From: Hyperoplus lanceolatus
Lineage: Eukaryota; Chordata; Actinopteri; Uranoscopiformes; Ammodytidae
Assembly: GCA_026929865.2 (NCBI GenBank)
Contig: CM049406.2
Location: 22,740,501-22,804,500 of the forward strand
DNA: 64,000 bases
Direction of reading: 5' to 3'
Shown: one piece after another, positions 63,401 to 64,000 of the stretch
How the letters are laid out: each line of letters begins with the position of its first letter
Position numbering within the stretch: the first letter of the stretch is position 1
Notes under the pieces: generated by a model
What the model was told of the DNA's origin: nothing
The model's input: the letters and a program-made list of their open reading frames with translations, nothing else
The model's database searches: none
Program-made: the position numbers and the translations under genes

Positions 63401-64000
63401 ACCATGGAGCTGTGTTGGCACTGGCTAGCTTGAGGGCTGGGCCGCAGCAAAGTTTATGAGTGTGCTGACGTCAATGACATAATTCAAATACTTTAACCAG
63501 GCTGCATGCTTGCAGGCCTTCGGATCTTCTCCTCTGGCTGCCAGACTGGAAAACCTGACATGGATTCCTGCTGTGGAGTAGAGTAACTACAGCAGACAGT
63601 AGTGGAGTGAACTGCCCTAAAAATTGACAGGTCAGATTTATTCTGGCTGTTAGTTTGTGGTCAGCTGTCTGTCTATGTGTCCATCCTCAAATCAGTTTAC
63701 TCATTATTTTAAATGCGAGGGAGCACAATTAATCATGTATTACAATATAATTATTCAACCATTATGATTCATCCATACTGGAAGTCGCTTTGGATAAAAT
63801 GTAAAGTAATGTCCTTACAATAAGATTCTAAGTTTCATTTACTTGTGCACCTACTATATGCATGCACACACAAACTTACACGTACACAACGACACACATG
63901 ACAGCAACACTCGCACTTCCCTGATCTAAAACCGATTAAAGCTTGTTGACATTCATCAAAGTTCAGATTACTGGTGATTAACACGTGCAATTTTTTTTTA
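57447..64000. other. Region upstream of the PDE4 MKEL exon, no gene recognised
   Basis: Probably PDE4 intron (if long forms exist upstream) and the promoter of the MKEL form near 57450-57750. I searched for UCR1-type peptides (for example RRESFLYRSDSDY-like) and saw none. The one clear element is the hAT-type transposon at 61539-62214. Confidence 0.55.
61539..62214. mobile_element. Non-autonomous hAT-type transposon with GGGAATTAAC repeats
   Basis: Termini TAGGGTAGCAAAATTCC on the left and, on the complement of the right, TAGGGTTACAAAGGGG. An exact 8-bp duplication TGTGCAAA flanks it (61531-61538 and 62215-62222). The left part has tandem GGGAATTAAC/GGAATAAAC units, and the right part carries matching TTTCC motifs. 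No transposase frame. Confidence 0.88.

Overview
The window is nuclear DNA of a bony fish, most likely a percomorph-type teleost. The genes are split into many small exons with GT-AG introns, the predicted proteins are close to vertebrate orthologues, and the non-coding DNA is full of CA/GT microsatellites, tRNA-derived SINEs, an L2-type LINE tail and short non-autonomous DNA transposons. There are no bacterial, phage or CRISPR features. The species cannot be fixed from the sequence.

Layout from left to right: (1) 3526-4174 (-) is the first coding exon of lrrc52, whose second exon is not visible. (2) 9527-10631 (+) is mgst3, complete in five coding exons. (3) 12697-16913 (-) is a five-exon gene for a Ser/Thr-rich, mucin-like single-pass membrane protein of 300 residues that I cannot place in a family. 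(4) 17770-27565 (+) is ipo13, complete in 21 coding exons (964 residues), divergent from the mucin-like gene. (5) 28445-35583 (-) is fzr1 (Cdh1), complete in 13 coding exons (487 residues), tail-to-tail with ipo13 across a (TA)50 tract. (6) 35.6-45.5 kb is mostly repeats and unassigned sequence. (7) 45560-57446 (-) is a cAMP phosphodiesterase of the PDE4 family with a complete catalytic domain and three alternative first exons. (8) 57.4-64 kb holds no recognisable exon and is probably PDE4 upstream or intronic DNA.

The genes are unrelated housekeeping or signalling genes, not an operon or pathway cluster. In human the lrrc52-mgst3 pair is at 1q24, IPO13 at 1p34 and FZR1 at 19p13 (from memory), so the block looks like a fish-specific arrangement of old paralogon pieces.

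The most interesting point is a 21-codon exon at 52803-52865 (-) inside the PDE4 gene. It starts MGLCC (a myristoylation plus palmitoylation type start), has a strong start context and an in-frame upstream stop, and ends in a phase-0 donor that fits the common PDE4 exon. It could encode a lipid-anchored short PDE4 isoform that I do not recognise from the literature. Other points of note are a five-copy palindromic MITE family sitting in introns of four genes, three hAT-type elements with exact 8-bp target duplications, a (TG)n tract acting as the 3' splice-site region of ipo13 exon 11, a GC-AG intron in ipo13, and a polyglutamine insertion in the PDE4 linker.
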